A DNA stretch of 64,000 nucleotides from Sinosporangium siamense. GTDB lineage: Bacteria > Actinomycetota > Actinomycetes > Streptosporangiales > Streptosporangiaceae. Both the position numbers and the translations under genes were made by a program. Location: contig NZ_BOOW01000009.1 of NCBI RefSeq assembly GCF_016863435.1, forward strand, positions 1 through 64,000, written 5' to 3'. Of this stretch, positions 27,146-36,107 are shown in pieces. The notes beneath the pieces were generated by a model. The model searched no databases. It was not told where the DNA came from and was given only the letters and a program-made list of their open reading frames with translations. The stretch's first letter is position 1; the number at the start of each line of letters is the position of its first letter.

Positions 27146-28573
27146 TCACGGTGTTCGTCCAGGTGCGCCCCGCCCCTGGAGCCCCGGTGGACCCGGCGGT
27201 GTGCCGAGGGGGCCGGCGGGCGCATGGCGCACCGGATAGGAGAGGGACGGCAGCGGCACGGCGGGCGGACTGCCGCCGGGCGTCGGATTGACCGGATAAC
27301 TCTGCCGGGGCGTGCCGTGCCAGGGGTCGGCCTGCGCCATCTGGCCGCCCGCGAAATGCGCCCCGGTCAGCCGGCAGGTGGAGAAGTCCGCATAAAACAG
27401 CCGGAGCCAGTCACGCCGCTGGAAATCCGTCAGCCCGGAGAACCACGCCGCCGCGTTCTGATGCTCGAGCAGCGGCCCCGCGGGCAGCGGCTCGTTCTTC
27501 AACCAGGCCGTGACGATCTCCCGGTAGCCCCCCGCGGGGGACGCCGGGCAGGACTTGGCCAGGGTCTCGACGAACTCCGCGGTCGCCTCGTCGGCGAAGC
27601 CGGCCGCGAGGTCGTCCACGTGGATCTGCACCATCCCCGGCGAGAGGGTCGCCGGCCTGCCCCCGCGCGGGCGCTGCTCGACCCGCGTGAACGCCGCCGG
27701 GGTGCCCGCCAGCCGGGAGGCCACCTTGGTGAAGGCGGCGTTCAGATCGGTCAGCCCCGTGCGCATGCCGGGGTGCACGCAAACCGTGATCGGCCACCTC
27801 TGGCAGGCATAGGCGACGGGGCTCCCCGCGGACGGCCCGGGGGCGGAGGCCAGCCTGGCCATGCCCACCCCGGCGGCGATCACCGCGAGCCCGGCGGCGG
27901 TGAACGCCAGCGGCCGCCGCGTCACCACCGCCGCCCACCCGAGCAGCAGCACGGCGCTCACCCCGAGCAGCCACACCGTCTGGTCGGCGAAGGCGGTGCC
28001 GCCGAGCCCGCCGAAGACGTCGTACGGCTCGCGCGTGGCGGGCGCGAACCGGTCGGCCCACGACGAGCCGTCGGCCAGCCAGGTGAACAGCCCGTAGCAG
28101 CCCACCCCGGCGGCGATCGGGGTCGCGATCCACGGCAGGGCCCACCCCGCCACCCAGCCGATCGCGGCGTAGAGGGCGAGGCCCGCCATGCCCATCGCGA
28201 GGCCGCCGGGCAGCAGCCTGCCCGCCTGCTCGGTCAGCGCCGACTGCGCGGCGAGCACGGCGATCGTCGCCCCGAACGAGCCCGCGACCACCACCAGGAT
28301 CGCGAGCGGCGCCTTCAGCGCCTGCCACGTGGTCGGCCGGCGTTTGCGGACCGCCCTGCGCCGGCGCACCGCGACCCAGGCGGCGAACGCCGTGGCGACC
28401 GGGCCGGTCAGCCGGAGCGAGCCGATCACCGCGGCCACGATGTTGTCCCAGGCGTTGACCCCGGGGATGAGGACGCTCCACGCCGTCGCCAGGCCAAGGA
28501 CCAGCAGCACCGCGACGGTCGTCGCGGCGCTCTGCTTCAGCTCCTCGCGTGAAACGCCCCTGCGGTCACGCAC
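27146..28573 (-). CDS. Polytopic membrane protein of unknown function
   Basis: The product is 475 residues with about seven membrane helices in the first 250 residues (for example VAVLLVLGLATAWSVLI and VWLLGVSAVLLLGWAAVV), then a soluble domain with six spaced cysteines including ACQRWPITVCVHPG and FSTCRLTGAHFAGG. A proline- and glycine-rich tail ends the protein. The membrane part resembles permease-like proteins that accompany ABC ATPases, but no ATPase gene is adjacent. Start GTG 28573 overlaps the end of a small upstream frame by eight bases and has no strong Shine-Dalgarno of its own, which suggests coupling. Confidence 0.65.
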   Translation of the reverse strand: MRDRRGVSREELKQSAATTVAVLLVLGLATAWSVLIPGVNAWDNIVAAVIGSLRLTGPVATAFAAWVAVRRRRAVRKRRPTTWQALKAPLAILVVVAGSFGATIAVLAAQSALTEQAGRLLPGGLAMGMAGLALYAAIGWVAGWALPWIATPIAAGVGCYGLFTWLADGSSWADRFAPATREPYDVFGGLGGTAFADQTVWLLGVSAVLLLGWAAVVTRRPLAFTAAGLAVIAAGVGMARLASAPGPSAGSPVAYACQRWPITVCVHPGMRTGLTDLNAAFTKVASRLAGTPAAFTRVEQRPRGGRPATLSPGMVQIHVDDLAAGFADEATAEFVETLAKSCPASPAGGYREIVTAWLKNEPLPAGPLLEHQNAAAWFSGLTDFQRRDWLRLFYADFSTCRLTGAHFAGGQMAQADPWHGTPRQSYPVNPTPGGSPPAVPLPSLSYPVRHAPAGPLGTPPGPPGLQGRGAPGRTP

Positions 28574-28676
28574 GAGCGCGCGGGAGCCGGACGATCGGCT
28601 CCGCGGCGTCGGCGGTCTGCGCCTGGGTTTGGCGCGCCTGGGTTTGGCGCCACGGCGGCGCCACGTCCATATTCAT
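28566..28676 (-). CDS. Possible 36-residue leader gene coupled to the membrane protein
   Basis: A short frame starts at ATG 28676 with a good GGGGAGA site seven bases upstream and ends with TGA overlapping the GTG start of the 475-residue membrane protein. The peptide contains TQARQTQAQT, coded by a direct repeat GCGCCTGGGTTTGGC. It may be a real small gene, a translational coupling device, or the 5' remnant of a longer gene that was shifted. Nothing else identifies it. Confidence 0.35.
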   Translation of the reverse strand: MNMDVAPPWRQTQARQTQAQTADAAEPIVRLPRARA

Positions 28677-28907
28677 CAAGTCTCCCCGTGCCCCCCTGCG
28701 TGAGCGGAGAGACCAGCCCGGCGCCGACCCCCGGCGCCATCCTCCCGGCGCGCTGATGCGCGCGGTCGGCCTGCTGCGCAGGCATGGCTGATCACAGCCT
28801 TGAGGCCACACGTGCCCGCCGCGTGCCTCTTGGGCCTCCGCCTCACCGTTCAATGCGAGAACCATAACTGAGCGTGATGTTTGACGTCCGGCTTCTTAGG
28901 TCAAGGA

Positions 28908-28926
28908 GGTGAACCGGTTACTCACC
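28908..28926. promoter_or_regulatory. Candidate MarR operator
   Basis: GGTGA (28908-28912) and TCACC (28922-28926) flank ACCGGT, forming a dyad 40 bases before the MarR gene. MarR proteins usually bind such dyads at their own promoter. A second weaker pair, TTGAC/GTCAA, lies at 28881-28904. Confidence 0.3.
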
Positions 28927-28957
28927 GTAGATGGGCGAACCAGGACGAGAGGCGCGC

Positions 28958-28970
28958 TAGCGTAGCGCTG
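28958..28970 (+). promoter_or_regulatory. Predicted leaderless -10 box of the MarR gene
   Basis: TAGCGT (28958-28963) fits TANNNT and lies six bases before GTG 28970. There is no Shine-Dalgarno at that GTG. Confidence 0.4.
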
Positions 28971-29539
28971 TGCCGCAGCCTAAGTCGCTCAACCTGTCGT
29001 TCGACCCCATCGAGCGCGCCGCGCAAAACTGGCGCGTTCACTTCGGGCCGTCCTCGGCCATGGCCGCCGTCACATCGATCATGAGAGCGCAGCAGATCTT
29101 GCTCTCGCAACTGGACACGCTTCTCAAGCCCTACGACTTGACCTTCGCTAGGTATGAGGCGCTCGTCTTGCTGACCTTCAGCAAGAGCGGGTCACTGCCG
29201 CTCTCCAAGATCGGTGAACGGCTCATGGTCCACCCGACCAGTGTCACGAACACGGTCGACCGCCTCGAACGCGCCGGGCTTGTCCGCCGGATGCGCAACC
29301 CGCGCGACGGGCGCGGCGTGCTGGCGGAGATCACCGACCGGGGCCGGGAGATCGTGCGGGTGGCGACCGCGGATCTGATGGGGGCCGAGTTCGGCCTCGG
29401 GATGTACGGCGAAGCCCAGTTGCAGGAGATGTTCGACATGCTGCGCACCATCCGGATCGCGGCGGGGGACTTCCCCGGGGAGGCCGGCGACCCGGCGGGC
29501 GCAGGGGCCGGCGGCCGGGCGGGGGAGCCCGGGGTCTGA
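28970..29539 (+). CDS. MarR family transcriptional regulator
   Basis: The product is 189 residues with a winged helix: ILLSQLDTLLKPYDLTFARYEALVLL, LPLSKIGERLMVHPTSVTNTVDRLERAGLV and the wing RMRNPRDGRGVLAEIT (cited in parts; residues about 42-125). A glycine-rich tail follows. A MarR gene lies near the same position in Streptomyces. It is divergent from the membrane protein genes, which are its most likely local target. No ligand can be inferred. Confidence 0.82.
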   Translation: MPQPKSLNLSFDPIERAAQNWRVHFGPSSAMAAVTSIMRAQQILLSQLDTLLKPYDLTFARYEALVLLTFSKSGSLPLSKIGERLMVHPTSVTNTVDRLERAGLVRRMRNPRDGRGVLAEITDRGREIVRVATADLMGAEFGLGMYGEAQLQEMFDMLRTIRIAAGDFPGEAGDPAGAGAGGRAGEPGV

Positions 29540-29577
29540 ATCGGCGGGACTCGGGGGCGGGGTTCTTCCAGGGGAGG

Positions 29578-29605
29578 GCCGGTGCCCGAAATGTCGGGCA
29601 CCGGC
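29578..29605. terminator. Terminator between convergent MarR and S8 protease genes
   Basis: GCCGGTGCCCGA and TCGGGCACCGGC form a perfect 12-base stem with a four-base AATG loop, 38 bases after the MarR stop and 18 before the end of the protease gene. Confidence 0.8.
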
Positions 29606-29623
29606 GTGTGATGTGGTCGCGGG

Positions 29624-31351
29624 TTAGCGCACGGCCCGCAGGGCGTCGACGATGCCGGCGCCGTAGAAGCCGTTGGTCTTGCCGCCCTCGCAGGTGTGCG
29701 TGGTGGTGACGGTGGTGCCGTTCGGCAGGTGGCGGGTGTAGGTATAGGCCGGCGGGCTCGGGCAGCGCACCGGGGTGGCGGTCTTGTTGAGGATCTTCTG
29801 CACCAGCGCGGGCCGCAGGGTCAGGCCCGGCCGGCGCGAATCCCGCCTGCCGTACTCACTGACGATGAGGGCGGCGACCCCCGCCACCCGGGGCGAGGCC
29901 ATCGAGGTGCCCTGGAGGTATTGGTAGTAGGCGCACTCCGTGCCCTTGCAGTCGCGCACGACGCTGTTCACGTTGGGGGTGCCGTCCGGGTTCAGCAGGC
30001 CCTCGGACTCAAGCACCGCCTTCGGATAGGCCGACAGCGTCGCCTTGGTGATGTCGCGCCGGTTCTCGGGGGTGTCGTAGACGTCGCCCCCCGGTCCCGC
30101 GATGTCGGTGTAACCGTTGCCGTGGCTGGAGTAATAGGACTTGCGCTTGCTGATTCCGGTCGAGGCCACGCTGATGACGTTCTGGCCTTCGGAGGGCAGC
30201 GACAGGCAGCTCGGGGGAATGATCCGGCTGTAGGGCGCCTCGCCGGGCTCGCTGACGAAGTTGGGACTGCTGGTGTCGGTGTTCTCCTTGGTGTAGTCCA
30301 TGCCCTCGTTGCCCGCCGCCGCGACCAGGGTCACGTTGCGGCGGTGGGCGTAGGCCAGGGCGCGCTGGGTCGCCGTGATGACCGTGTGCTGCTCAAGGCG
30401 GTTCGCCGCGGAGTCGGCGGGGTTGTCGGCGCAGTTGAAGAGCCACGGGTCGATGTAGTAGCTCATGTTGACGACGTCCACGCCGATGTCGGCGGCGTAT
30501 GTGATCGCTTCCACGCTGGGATACAGGAAGAAGAAACCGGAGTCCTGGCCCGCCCGCAGGTTGACCAGCGACACCTTGGGAGCCACGCCGGCGATGCCGA
30601 GGCCGTTGACCGGTGAGGCGATCGACGAGGCGACGTGGGTGCCGTGGCCGCGCTCGTCGACGTCGTTCGGGTCGTCGCACGACCGGTCGGGCTCGGCCTC
30701 GCAGGGGCCGTCGACCTCCTGGCCGTTCGCGTCGACCGGGATGTCGACCGTGAAGTTACGGCTGAGCGCACGGTTGAAGTTGGGCGCGATGTCGGGGTGG
30801 GAGCCGTCGACGCCGGTGTCGATCACACCGACGAGCACCTCCTTCCTGCCCTGCTGATACTTGTGGGCGCCGTCCGCCGTGGCCTTGATCTGCTTCATGT
30901 CCCACTGCAGCTCGGACAGGGGTTCCGCCCGCGGCCTGGGCGCGGCGGCGACCCCGGCGCTCGGCCCGGCCTCGCGGCCCTCCTGCTCGACGGCCTGCTT
31001 GTCGGCGATCGCCCGCGCCACGCCCTTGGCCCGGATGCCGTCGGGCGAGGTGCCGATGCTGCGGTTGCGCGCGACTCCCTCGACGGCCGGGTCGCTCTGG
31101 AGCGAGGCGGCGAAGTCGCCGTCGGCGCTGGTCGCGAGCGCGAGCCCGATGGCGGTGTTCTCCTTGACGACGGTGCCGCCCGCGGCCTTCACCGCCTGGC
31201 CGCCTTGTGCCCCGGTGACGCCTTCCTTGTAGAGGACCACGTATTCGCCCTCGACCGCGTTCGGCGCGGACACGGGCCGCGCCTGTGCGGGCGCTACCAG
31301 AGCGGTCGCCGCTAATGCGGCGACCGTAGTGATCATGATGGCACGCTTCAC
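29624..31351 (-). CDS. Secreted subtilisin-like serine protease (S8)
   Basis: An exported protease of 575 residues: signal peptide 1-24 (ending APAQA), an I9-type inhibitory propeptide around 30-110, then the S8 domain. The catalytic triad is visible as Asp178 (VIDTGVDG), His236 (RGHGTHVA) and Ser483 (GTSMASP), with oxyanion Asn348 (AAGNEG). Four cysteines around 307-382 and two near 468-473 may form disulfides. The GTG start follows GGAGG by about six bases. It converges with the MarR gene and is divergent from icmA. Confidence 0.9.
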   Translation of the reverse strand: MKRAIMITTVAALAATALVAPAQARPVSAPNAVEGEYVVLYKEGVTGAQGGQAVKAAGGTVVKENTAIGLALATSADGDFAASLQSDPAVEGVARNRSIGTSPDGIRAKGVARAIADKQAVEQEGREAGPSAGVAAAPRPRAEPLSELQWDMKQIKATADGAHKYQQGRKEVLVGVIDTGVDGSHPDIAPNFNRALSRNFTVDIPVDANGQEVDGPCEAEPDRSCDDPNDVDERGHGTHVASSIASPVNGLGIAGVAPKVSLVNLRAGQDSGFFFLYPSVEAITYAADIGVDVVNMSYYIDPWLFNCADNPADSAANRLEQHTVITATQRALAYAHRRNVTLVAAAGNEGMDYTKENTDTSSPNFVSEPGEAPYSRIIPPSCLSLPSEGQNVISVASTGISKRKSYYSSHGNGYTDIAGPGGDVYDTPENRRDITKATLSAYPKAVLESEGLLNPDGTPNVNSVVRDCKGTECAYYQYLQGTSMASPRVAGVAALIVSEYGRRDSRRPGLTLRPALVQKILNKTATPVRCPSPPAYTYTRHLPNGTTVTTTHTCEGGKTNGFYGAGIVDALRAVR

Positions 31352-31571
31352 GCTTGCCTCCGTATGCCTGAGAAGCTTTCGCGATAATTTGACTGATCAT
31401 CGGAGGGCATGTCAGCGCTTCGCGGATATTTGCGGCCAATGTGTGACATGGAGGCGTGCTGGGAGCGCGTGTATCCATATTTTTACGGCATCTGCCATAA
31501 GTTGGTGTTGCTCGGGCAGTCCGCGATGGAGTCCTATTGTGTGAGGTATCGGGGCAGTCCAGGGGGAATCG

Positions 31572-33245
31572 ATGGACAGCAGCGAGATCGAATCCGGCAG
31601 AACGCGCTGGCAGGCCCGATTCGACGCGATGCCGAAGCGTGACGCCGACTTCACCACACTGTCGGGCCGCGAGGTCGATCCGGTGTACGGCCCGCCCGAA
31701 GGGGCCGCCGACCCGCGTTTCGACCGCATCGGCTGGCCGGGCGAGTTCCCCTACACCCGCGGGTTGTACACCACGGGCTACCGGGGGCGGGCCTGGACGA
31801 TTCGCCAGTTCGCCGGATTCGGCGGAGCGAGGCAGACCAACGAGCGCTACAAGATGATCCTCGGCGCCGGCGGCGGCGGGCTCTCGGTGGCCTTTGACAT
31901 GCCCACACTCATGGGCAGGGACTCCGACGACCCCCTGTCGCGCGGCGAGGTCGGCCACTGCGGGGTCGCCGTCGACTCGGCCGAGGACATGGACACGCTC
32001 TTCAACGGCATCCCGCTGGGCGAGGTCACGACCTCGATGACGATCAGCGGCCCCGCCGTGCCGATCTTCTGCATGTATCTCGTGGCGGCGGAACGCCAGG
32101 GAGTGGACATCGGCCGGCTCGACGGGACGCTCCAGACGGACATCTTCAAGGAGTACATCGCGCAGAAGGAATGGCTGTTCGAGCCTGAGCCACATTTGCG
32201 GCTTATCGGGGATCTGATGGAGTTTTGTAAGGCAAAGATCCCCGCCTACAAGCCGCTTTCGGTCTCCGGCTACCACATCAGGGAAGCGGGGGCAACAGCC
32301 GCACAAGAACTCGCCTACACCCTGGCCGACGGGTTTGGATATGTCGAACTCGGACTCTCGCGCGGGCTTGACCTCGACATATTCGCGCCCGGGATTTCCT
32401 TCTTCTTCGATGCCCACATCGATTTTTTCGAGGAGATAGCCAAGTTCAGGGCCGCCCGCCGCATCTGGGCGCGGTGGATGAGAGACGTATACGGCGCACG
32501 CACCGTCAGGGCCCAGCGGCTGCGCTTCCACACCCAGACCGCGGGGGTGTCGCTGACCGCCCAGCAGCCCGGTAACAATGTGGTGCGCACCGCTCTTGAG
32601 GCCCTGTCCGCCGTGCTCGGCGGCACCAACTCGCTGCACACCGACGCCATGGACGAGGTCCTCGCGCTCCCGTCGGAGCAGGCCGCCGAGATCGCACTCC
32701 GCACCCAGCAGGTGATCCTGGAGGAGACGGGGGTCGCGCACGTGATCGATCCGCTGGGCGGCTCCTGGTATGTCGAGGCGCTCACCGACGCCGTCGAAGC
32801 CGATGCGGAAGCCGTCTTCCACCGCATCCTGGACATGGGTGGTGACGGCACCATGACCTCCGGCATCCTCCGCGGCATCCGGGAGGGATGGTTCGTCAGG
32901 GAGATCGCCGCGTCGGCCCACGACCACCAGTTGCGGCGGGAGCGAGGGGAGAAACCCCTGGTCGGCGTCGACCGCCACACCTCCACCGTCGGCGAACCCC
33001 TCCCCGTCATGCGCATCGGCCACGAGGTCGAGGACGAACAGTCGCTCGTGCTGGCCGCCCGCCGTACCGCACGTGACCCGGAAGCCGTTCGCGGCGCGCT
33101 GCGGCGCCTGGCCGGGACGGCGCGCACGGACGACAACATGATCCCGGCGATGCTCGCGGCGGCCAGGGCAGAGGTAACGCTTGGGGAGATTTGCGACACG
33201 CTTCGCCGGGAGTGGGGTGAATACCGCGAACCTGCGTGCTTCTGA
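31572..33245 (+). CDS. icmA: Isobutyryl-CoA mutase large subunit
   Basis: Adenosylcobalamin-dependent mutase that interconverts isobutyryl-CoA and n-butyryl-CoA. The 557 residues match the substrate-binding TIM barrel of the family and lack the C-terminal B12-binding domain, so a separate small subunit is needed. Specificity residues are diagnostic: Phe80 in WTIRQFAGF and Gln198 in KEYIAQKEW, the isobutyryl-CoA mutase pair, whereas methylmalonyl-CoA mutase has Tyr and Arg there. A GGGGGA site precedes ATG 31572. No small-subunit gene is in the window; the CnoX-like gene follows 49 bases later. A TATTGT box near 31535 may be its -10. Confidence 0.9.
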   Translation: MDSSEIESGRTRWQARFDAMPKRDADFTTLSGREVDPVYGPPEGAADPRFDRIGWPGEFPYTRGLYTTGYRGRAWTIRQFAGFGGARQTNERYKMILGAGGGGLSVAFDMPTLMGRDSDDPLSRGEVGHCGVAVDSAEDMDTLFNGIPLGEVTTSMTISGPAVPIFCMYLVAAERQGVDIGRLDGTLQTDIFKEYIAQKEWLFEPEPHLRLIGDLMEFCKAKIPAYKPLSVSGYHIREAGATAAQELAYTLADGFGYVELGLSRGLDLDIFAPGISFFFDAHIDFFEEIAKFRAARRIWARWMRDVYGARTVRAQRLRFHTQTAGVSLTAQQPGNNVVRTALEALSAVLGGTNSLHTDAMDEVLALPSEQAAEIALRTQQVILEETGVAHVIDPLGGSWYVEALTDAVEADAEAVFHRILDMGGDGTMTSGILRGIREGWFVREIAASAHDHQLRRERGEKPLVGVDRHTSTVGEPLPVMRIGHEVEDEQSLVLAARRTARDPEAVRGALRRLAGTARTDDNMIPAMLAAARAEVTLGEICDTLRREWGEYREPACF

Positions 33246-33294
33246 GGGGGCCCGGCAGGGGGGTATCACGTCCCGGATACGGCAGGATGGAGAC

Positions 33295-34254
33295 ATGAGC
33301 CCAGCGGACTTCAAACGACCCGGATCGCTCTACGGGGCGGTGGACCTCGGAGCGCGCAAGCAGGCCCTGGAGGCGCAGGCCCGCCGCCAGGCCCAAGCCC
33401 AGGCGGCCCCTCCGGCCGGCGCGGCCGGGGGTGGCGCGGTGACCGTGATCGACGTTACCGACGACACCTTCCAGTCCGAGGTCGTTGAGCGTTCCATGCG
33501 CACGCCCGTCATCCTCGACCTGTGGGCGACGTGGTGCCAGCCGTGCAAGCAGCTCAGCCCGATCCTTGAGAAACTCGCCGCGGAGGCGGGCGGCAAGTGG
33601 GTGCTCGCCAAGGTCGACGTCGACGCCAGCCCCCAGGTCAGCGGTGCCCTGCGGGTGCAGAGCGTCCCGACCGTCATGGCGATCTTCCAGGGGCAGGTCG
33701 TCACCGGCTTCCAGGGTGCGCTGCCCGAGGCGCAGGTGCGGCAGTGGCTCGACCAGCTGATGGAGGCCCTCGCGCAATACCTGACCGGCGAGCCCGGCGG
33801 TGAGGAAGGCGAGCAGGTCCCCGCCGGCGAGGCCGAGCCGCCCGTCGACCCCGACATCCTCGCCGCAGAGAAGGCCATCGACGACGGCGATCTCGGCGCC
33901 GCCGAGGCCGCCTACCAGCGGCTGCTGGCGCGTTCCCCCGCCGACGAGGACGCCCGCATGGGTCTCGCGGCCGTGGGGCTCATCCGCCGCACCGAGAACC
34001 TCGACCCCGCCGACGTGGCCCGCCGCGCCGCCGACTCCGCCGACGCCGAGGCCCAGTGCCAGGCGGCCGACCTGGAGATGCTCTCCGGTGCCGTGGAGAT
34101 CGCCTTCGACCGCCTGATCGGCGTCGTGCGCCGCAGCGCGGGCGAGGAACGCGACAAGGCCAGGGTGCACCTCCTCGGCCTCTTCGAGACGCTCCCCGCC
34201 GACGACCCCGCCGTGAGCAAGGCCCGCCGCGCCCTGGCCAGCGCCCTGTTTTAG
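33295..34254 (+). CDS. cnoX: Thioredoxin/TPR co-chaperone (CnoX/YbbN-like)
   Basis: The 319 residues combine a thioredoxin domain (about 50-155, with WATWCQPCKQL) and a C-terminal TPR-like helical domain (about 190-315, starting DPDILAAEKAIDDGDLGAAEAAYQRLL). This is the YbbN/CnoX arrangement, a holdase co-chaperone. The active-site motif is WCQPC rather than the common WCGPC, so redox activity is possible but may differ. GGAGAC precedes ATG 33295. Upstream the protein starts with a conserved SPADFKRPGSLYGAVDL stretch and an Ala/Gln-rich linker. Close behind icmA, possibly co-transcribed. Confidence 0.85.
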   Translation: MSPADFKRPGSLYGAVDLGARKQALEAQARRQAQAQAAPPAGAAGGGAVTVIDVTDDTFQSEVVERSMRTPVILDLWATWCQPCKQLSPILEKLAAEAGGKWVLAKVDVDASPQVSGALRVQSVPTVMAIFQGQVVTGFQGALPEAQVRQWLDQLMEALAQYLTGEPGGEEGEQVPAGEAEPPVDPDILAAEKAIDDGDLGAAEAAYQRLLARSPADEDARMGLAAVGLIRRTENLDPADVARRAADSADAEAQCQAADLEMLSGAVEIAFDRLIGVVRRSAGEERDKARVHLLGLFETLPADDPAVSKARRALASALF

Positions 34255-34683
34255 CTCTGCCCTTCCAGCGCCCGCGGAGCGCGGATCGCCCCCTTTCCCG
34301 GAGCGCGGCCTCCATCCCCCTGAGACGGCGACCGGTCCGTTCCCCCTCCGGCCGTGTGCCCCCACGGCCGGCACCCGCTTGCCCGTTTCCGGCGCCGGTA
34401 CGGCAAAAGCCCGCCGGCGCGGACTCCTCGATGTGTGCCCGCGCCCGGCCTCGCGGCCCGGTGGTGGAGGGTTTGGGCGAGGAGAGACAGGGGGTTCGTG
34501 GAGGGCCGGATATGAGTGGGTGATGTGGGGTGGGTCACAGGGAAGAAGGGGGTTGACCGGGTGCAGGAGGGGTTGGGGCCCCTGCTTGCGGAGGAAATCG
34601 GCTGGTTGCGGCGTTGTCACTCGATGGGTGGTGGCACGATGGAAGCATCCCGATGCAAAGTCAGGCGCGAAGGAGCGTTGACT
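34255..34683. other. GC-rich intergenic region with terminator, no gene seen
   Basis: A 429-base gap. It contains direct repeats of GGAGCGCGG at about 34276-34307, a perfect hairpin at 34348-34371 and a GGGGCCCC palindrome near 34577. The malic enzyme promoter must lie in the last 150 bases; TTGACC near 34552 is a possible -35 without a clear -10. No coding region was recognised. Confidence 0.5.
34348..34371 (+). terminator. Terminator after the cnoX gene
   Basis: CCGGCCGTG and CACGGCCGG form a perfect nine-base stem with a six-base loop (TGCCCC), 94 bases after the stop. No T-run follows. Confidence 0.5.
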
Positions 34684-36093
34684 GTGGCCACCGTCCCCAG
34701 TGTGTCTTATTCCATTACGGTGCGGCTTGAGGTCTCGGCTGGAGGCAAGGCCGTCAGCCAGCTCACGCACGCGGTAGAGAACGCCGGGGGCATCGTCACC
34801 GCGCTCGACGTGACGAACGCGGGTCACGAACGCCTGCGGATCGACGTGACGTGTGCCGCCAAGGACACCGATCACGCTCAAGCGATCGTCGATGCCCTCG
34901 AATCCGTCGAGGGCATTGTCATTCACAAGGTCTCCGACCGCACCTTCCTCATGCACCTCGGCGGCAAGATCGAGATGAAGTCCAAGGTGCCGCTGCGCAC
35001 CCGTGACGAGTTGTCCATGGCCTACACCCCGGGTGTCGCCCGGGTCTCCATGGCGATCGCGCGCAACCCGGAGGACGCGCGGCGGCTGACGATCAAACGC
35101 AACAGCGTGGCGGTCGTGAGCGACGGCTCGGCGGTGCTCGGCCTCGGCAACATCGGCCCGGCGGCGGCGCTTCCGGTGATGGAGGGCAAGGCGGCGCTGT
35201 TCAAGCGGTTCGCCGGAATCGACGCCTGGCCCATCTGCCTCGACACCCAGGACGTCGACGAGATCGTGCGAACGGTCCAGGTGCTCGCCCCCGGCTTCGG
35301 CGGCATCAACCTGGAGGACATCTCGGCGCCGAGATGCTTCGAGGTCGAAAGACGGCTGCGCGAGCTGCTCGACATCCCGGTCTTCCACGACGACCAGCAC
35401 GGCACGGCCATCTGCGTGCTGGCGGCGCTGACCAACGCGCTGCGCGTGGTCGGCAAGGACCTCTCGCAGGTGCGCATCACGATGGCGGGCGCCGGTGCGG
35501 CCGGCACCGCCGTACTCCGGCTGCTGATGGCCGCGGGAGCGCGCAACCTGATCGTGTGCGACTATCGCGGCGCCGTGCACAGCGGGCGCAGCGACCTCGA
35601 CGACTCGCTGCGCTGGATCGCCGAGCACACCAACGCCGAGGGCTACAGCGGCGACCTGCGGGGTGCGGTGAAGGGCGCCGACGTCTTCGTGGGCGTGTCG
35701 GCTCCGGGCATCCTCTCCGGCGACGACATCGCGACGATGGCGGAGGGGGCGGTGGTCTTCGCCCTCGCCAACCCCGAGCCTGAGGTCTCGCCCGACGACG
35801 CGCGTGAGCACGCCTCGGTGGTGGCGACGGGCCGGTCCGACTATCCCAACCAGATCAACAACGTGCTGGCCTTCCCCGGCGTCTTCCGCGGTCTGCTCGA
35901 CGCGCAGGCCAACCACGTGACCCAGGAGATGCTGCTCGCCGCGGCGCGTGCGCTGGCCGCCGTCGTGTCGGACGAGGAGCTCGGCCCGAACTACATCATC
36001 CCCAGCGTCTTCCACCCGGACGTGGCGGGTGCGGTGGCCGCCGCCGTCCGCGAGTCCGCGGGTGGCCGGGCCAGGGGCTTCACGGAGGCGTAG
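34684..36093 (+). CDS. ACT-domain malic enzyme (malate dehydrogenase, decarboxylating)
   Basis: Oxidatively decarboxylates malate to pyruvate. The 469 residues carry an N-terminal ACT-like regulatory domain (about 8-95) and a catalytic part with YTPGVARVS, Lys in TIKRNSVAVVSDGSAVLGLGNIGP, metal ligands in NLEDISAPRCFEVE and HDDQHGTA, and the nucleotide-binding GAGAAGTAV. NAD versus NADP use cannot be told with confidence. I chose GTG 34684, eight bases after GAAGGAG; a TTG two codons earlier is too close to that site. The ACT domain suggests allosteric control by an amino acid or CoA ester. Confidence 0.88.
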   Translation: MATVPSVSYSITVRLEVSAGGKAVSQLTHAVENAGGIVTALDVTNAGHERLRIDVTCAAKDTDHAQAIVDALESVEGIVIHKVSDRTFLMHLGGKIEMKSKVPLRTRDELSMAYTPGVARVSMAIARNPEDARRLTIKRNSVAVVSDGSAVLGLGNIGPAAALPVMEGKAALFKRFAGIDAWPICLDTQDVDEIVRTVQVLAPGFGGINLEDISAPRCFEVERRLRELLDIPVFHDDQHGTAICVLAALTNALRVVGKDLSQVRITMAGAGAAGTAVLRLLMAAGARNLIVCDYRGAVHSGRSDLDDSLRWIAEHTNAEGYSGDLRGAVKGADVFVGVSAPGILSGDDIATMAEGAVVFALANPEPEVSPDDAREHASVVATGRSDYPNQINNVLAFPGVFRGLLDAQANHVTQEMLLAAARALAAVVSDEELGPNYIIPSVFHPDVAGAVAAAVRESAGGRARGFTEA

Positions 36094-36107
36094 ACCTCAG
36101 CGCTCTA

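Noticed and set aside
26879-28552. A 557-codon plus-strand frame opposite the DUF4230 and membrane protein genes
   Set aside because: The translation is Arg/Gly/Pro-rich with no domain, while the minus strand gives membrane helices with good starts.
31409-31642. Possible 77-residue protein between the S8 protease and icmA genes
   Set aside because: Its GGAGGG is only one base from the ATG, and the frame runs into icmA in a different phase.
30756-36015. Very long open frames on the minus strand (852 and 1002 codons) opposite icmA, cnoX and malic enzyme
   Set aside because: They lie opposite well-identified genes in this GC-rich DNA, where stop codons are rare, and their translations are low-complexity Arg/Ala/Gly/His text without any domain.
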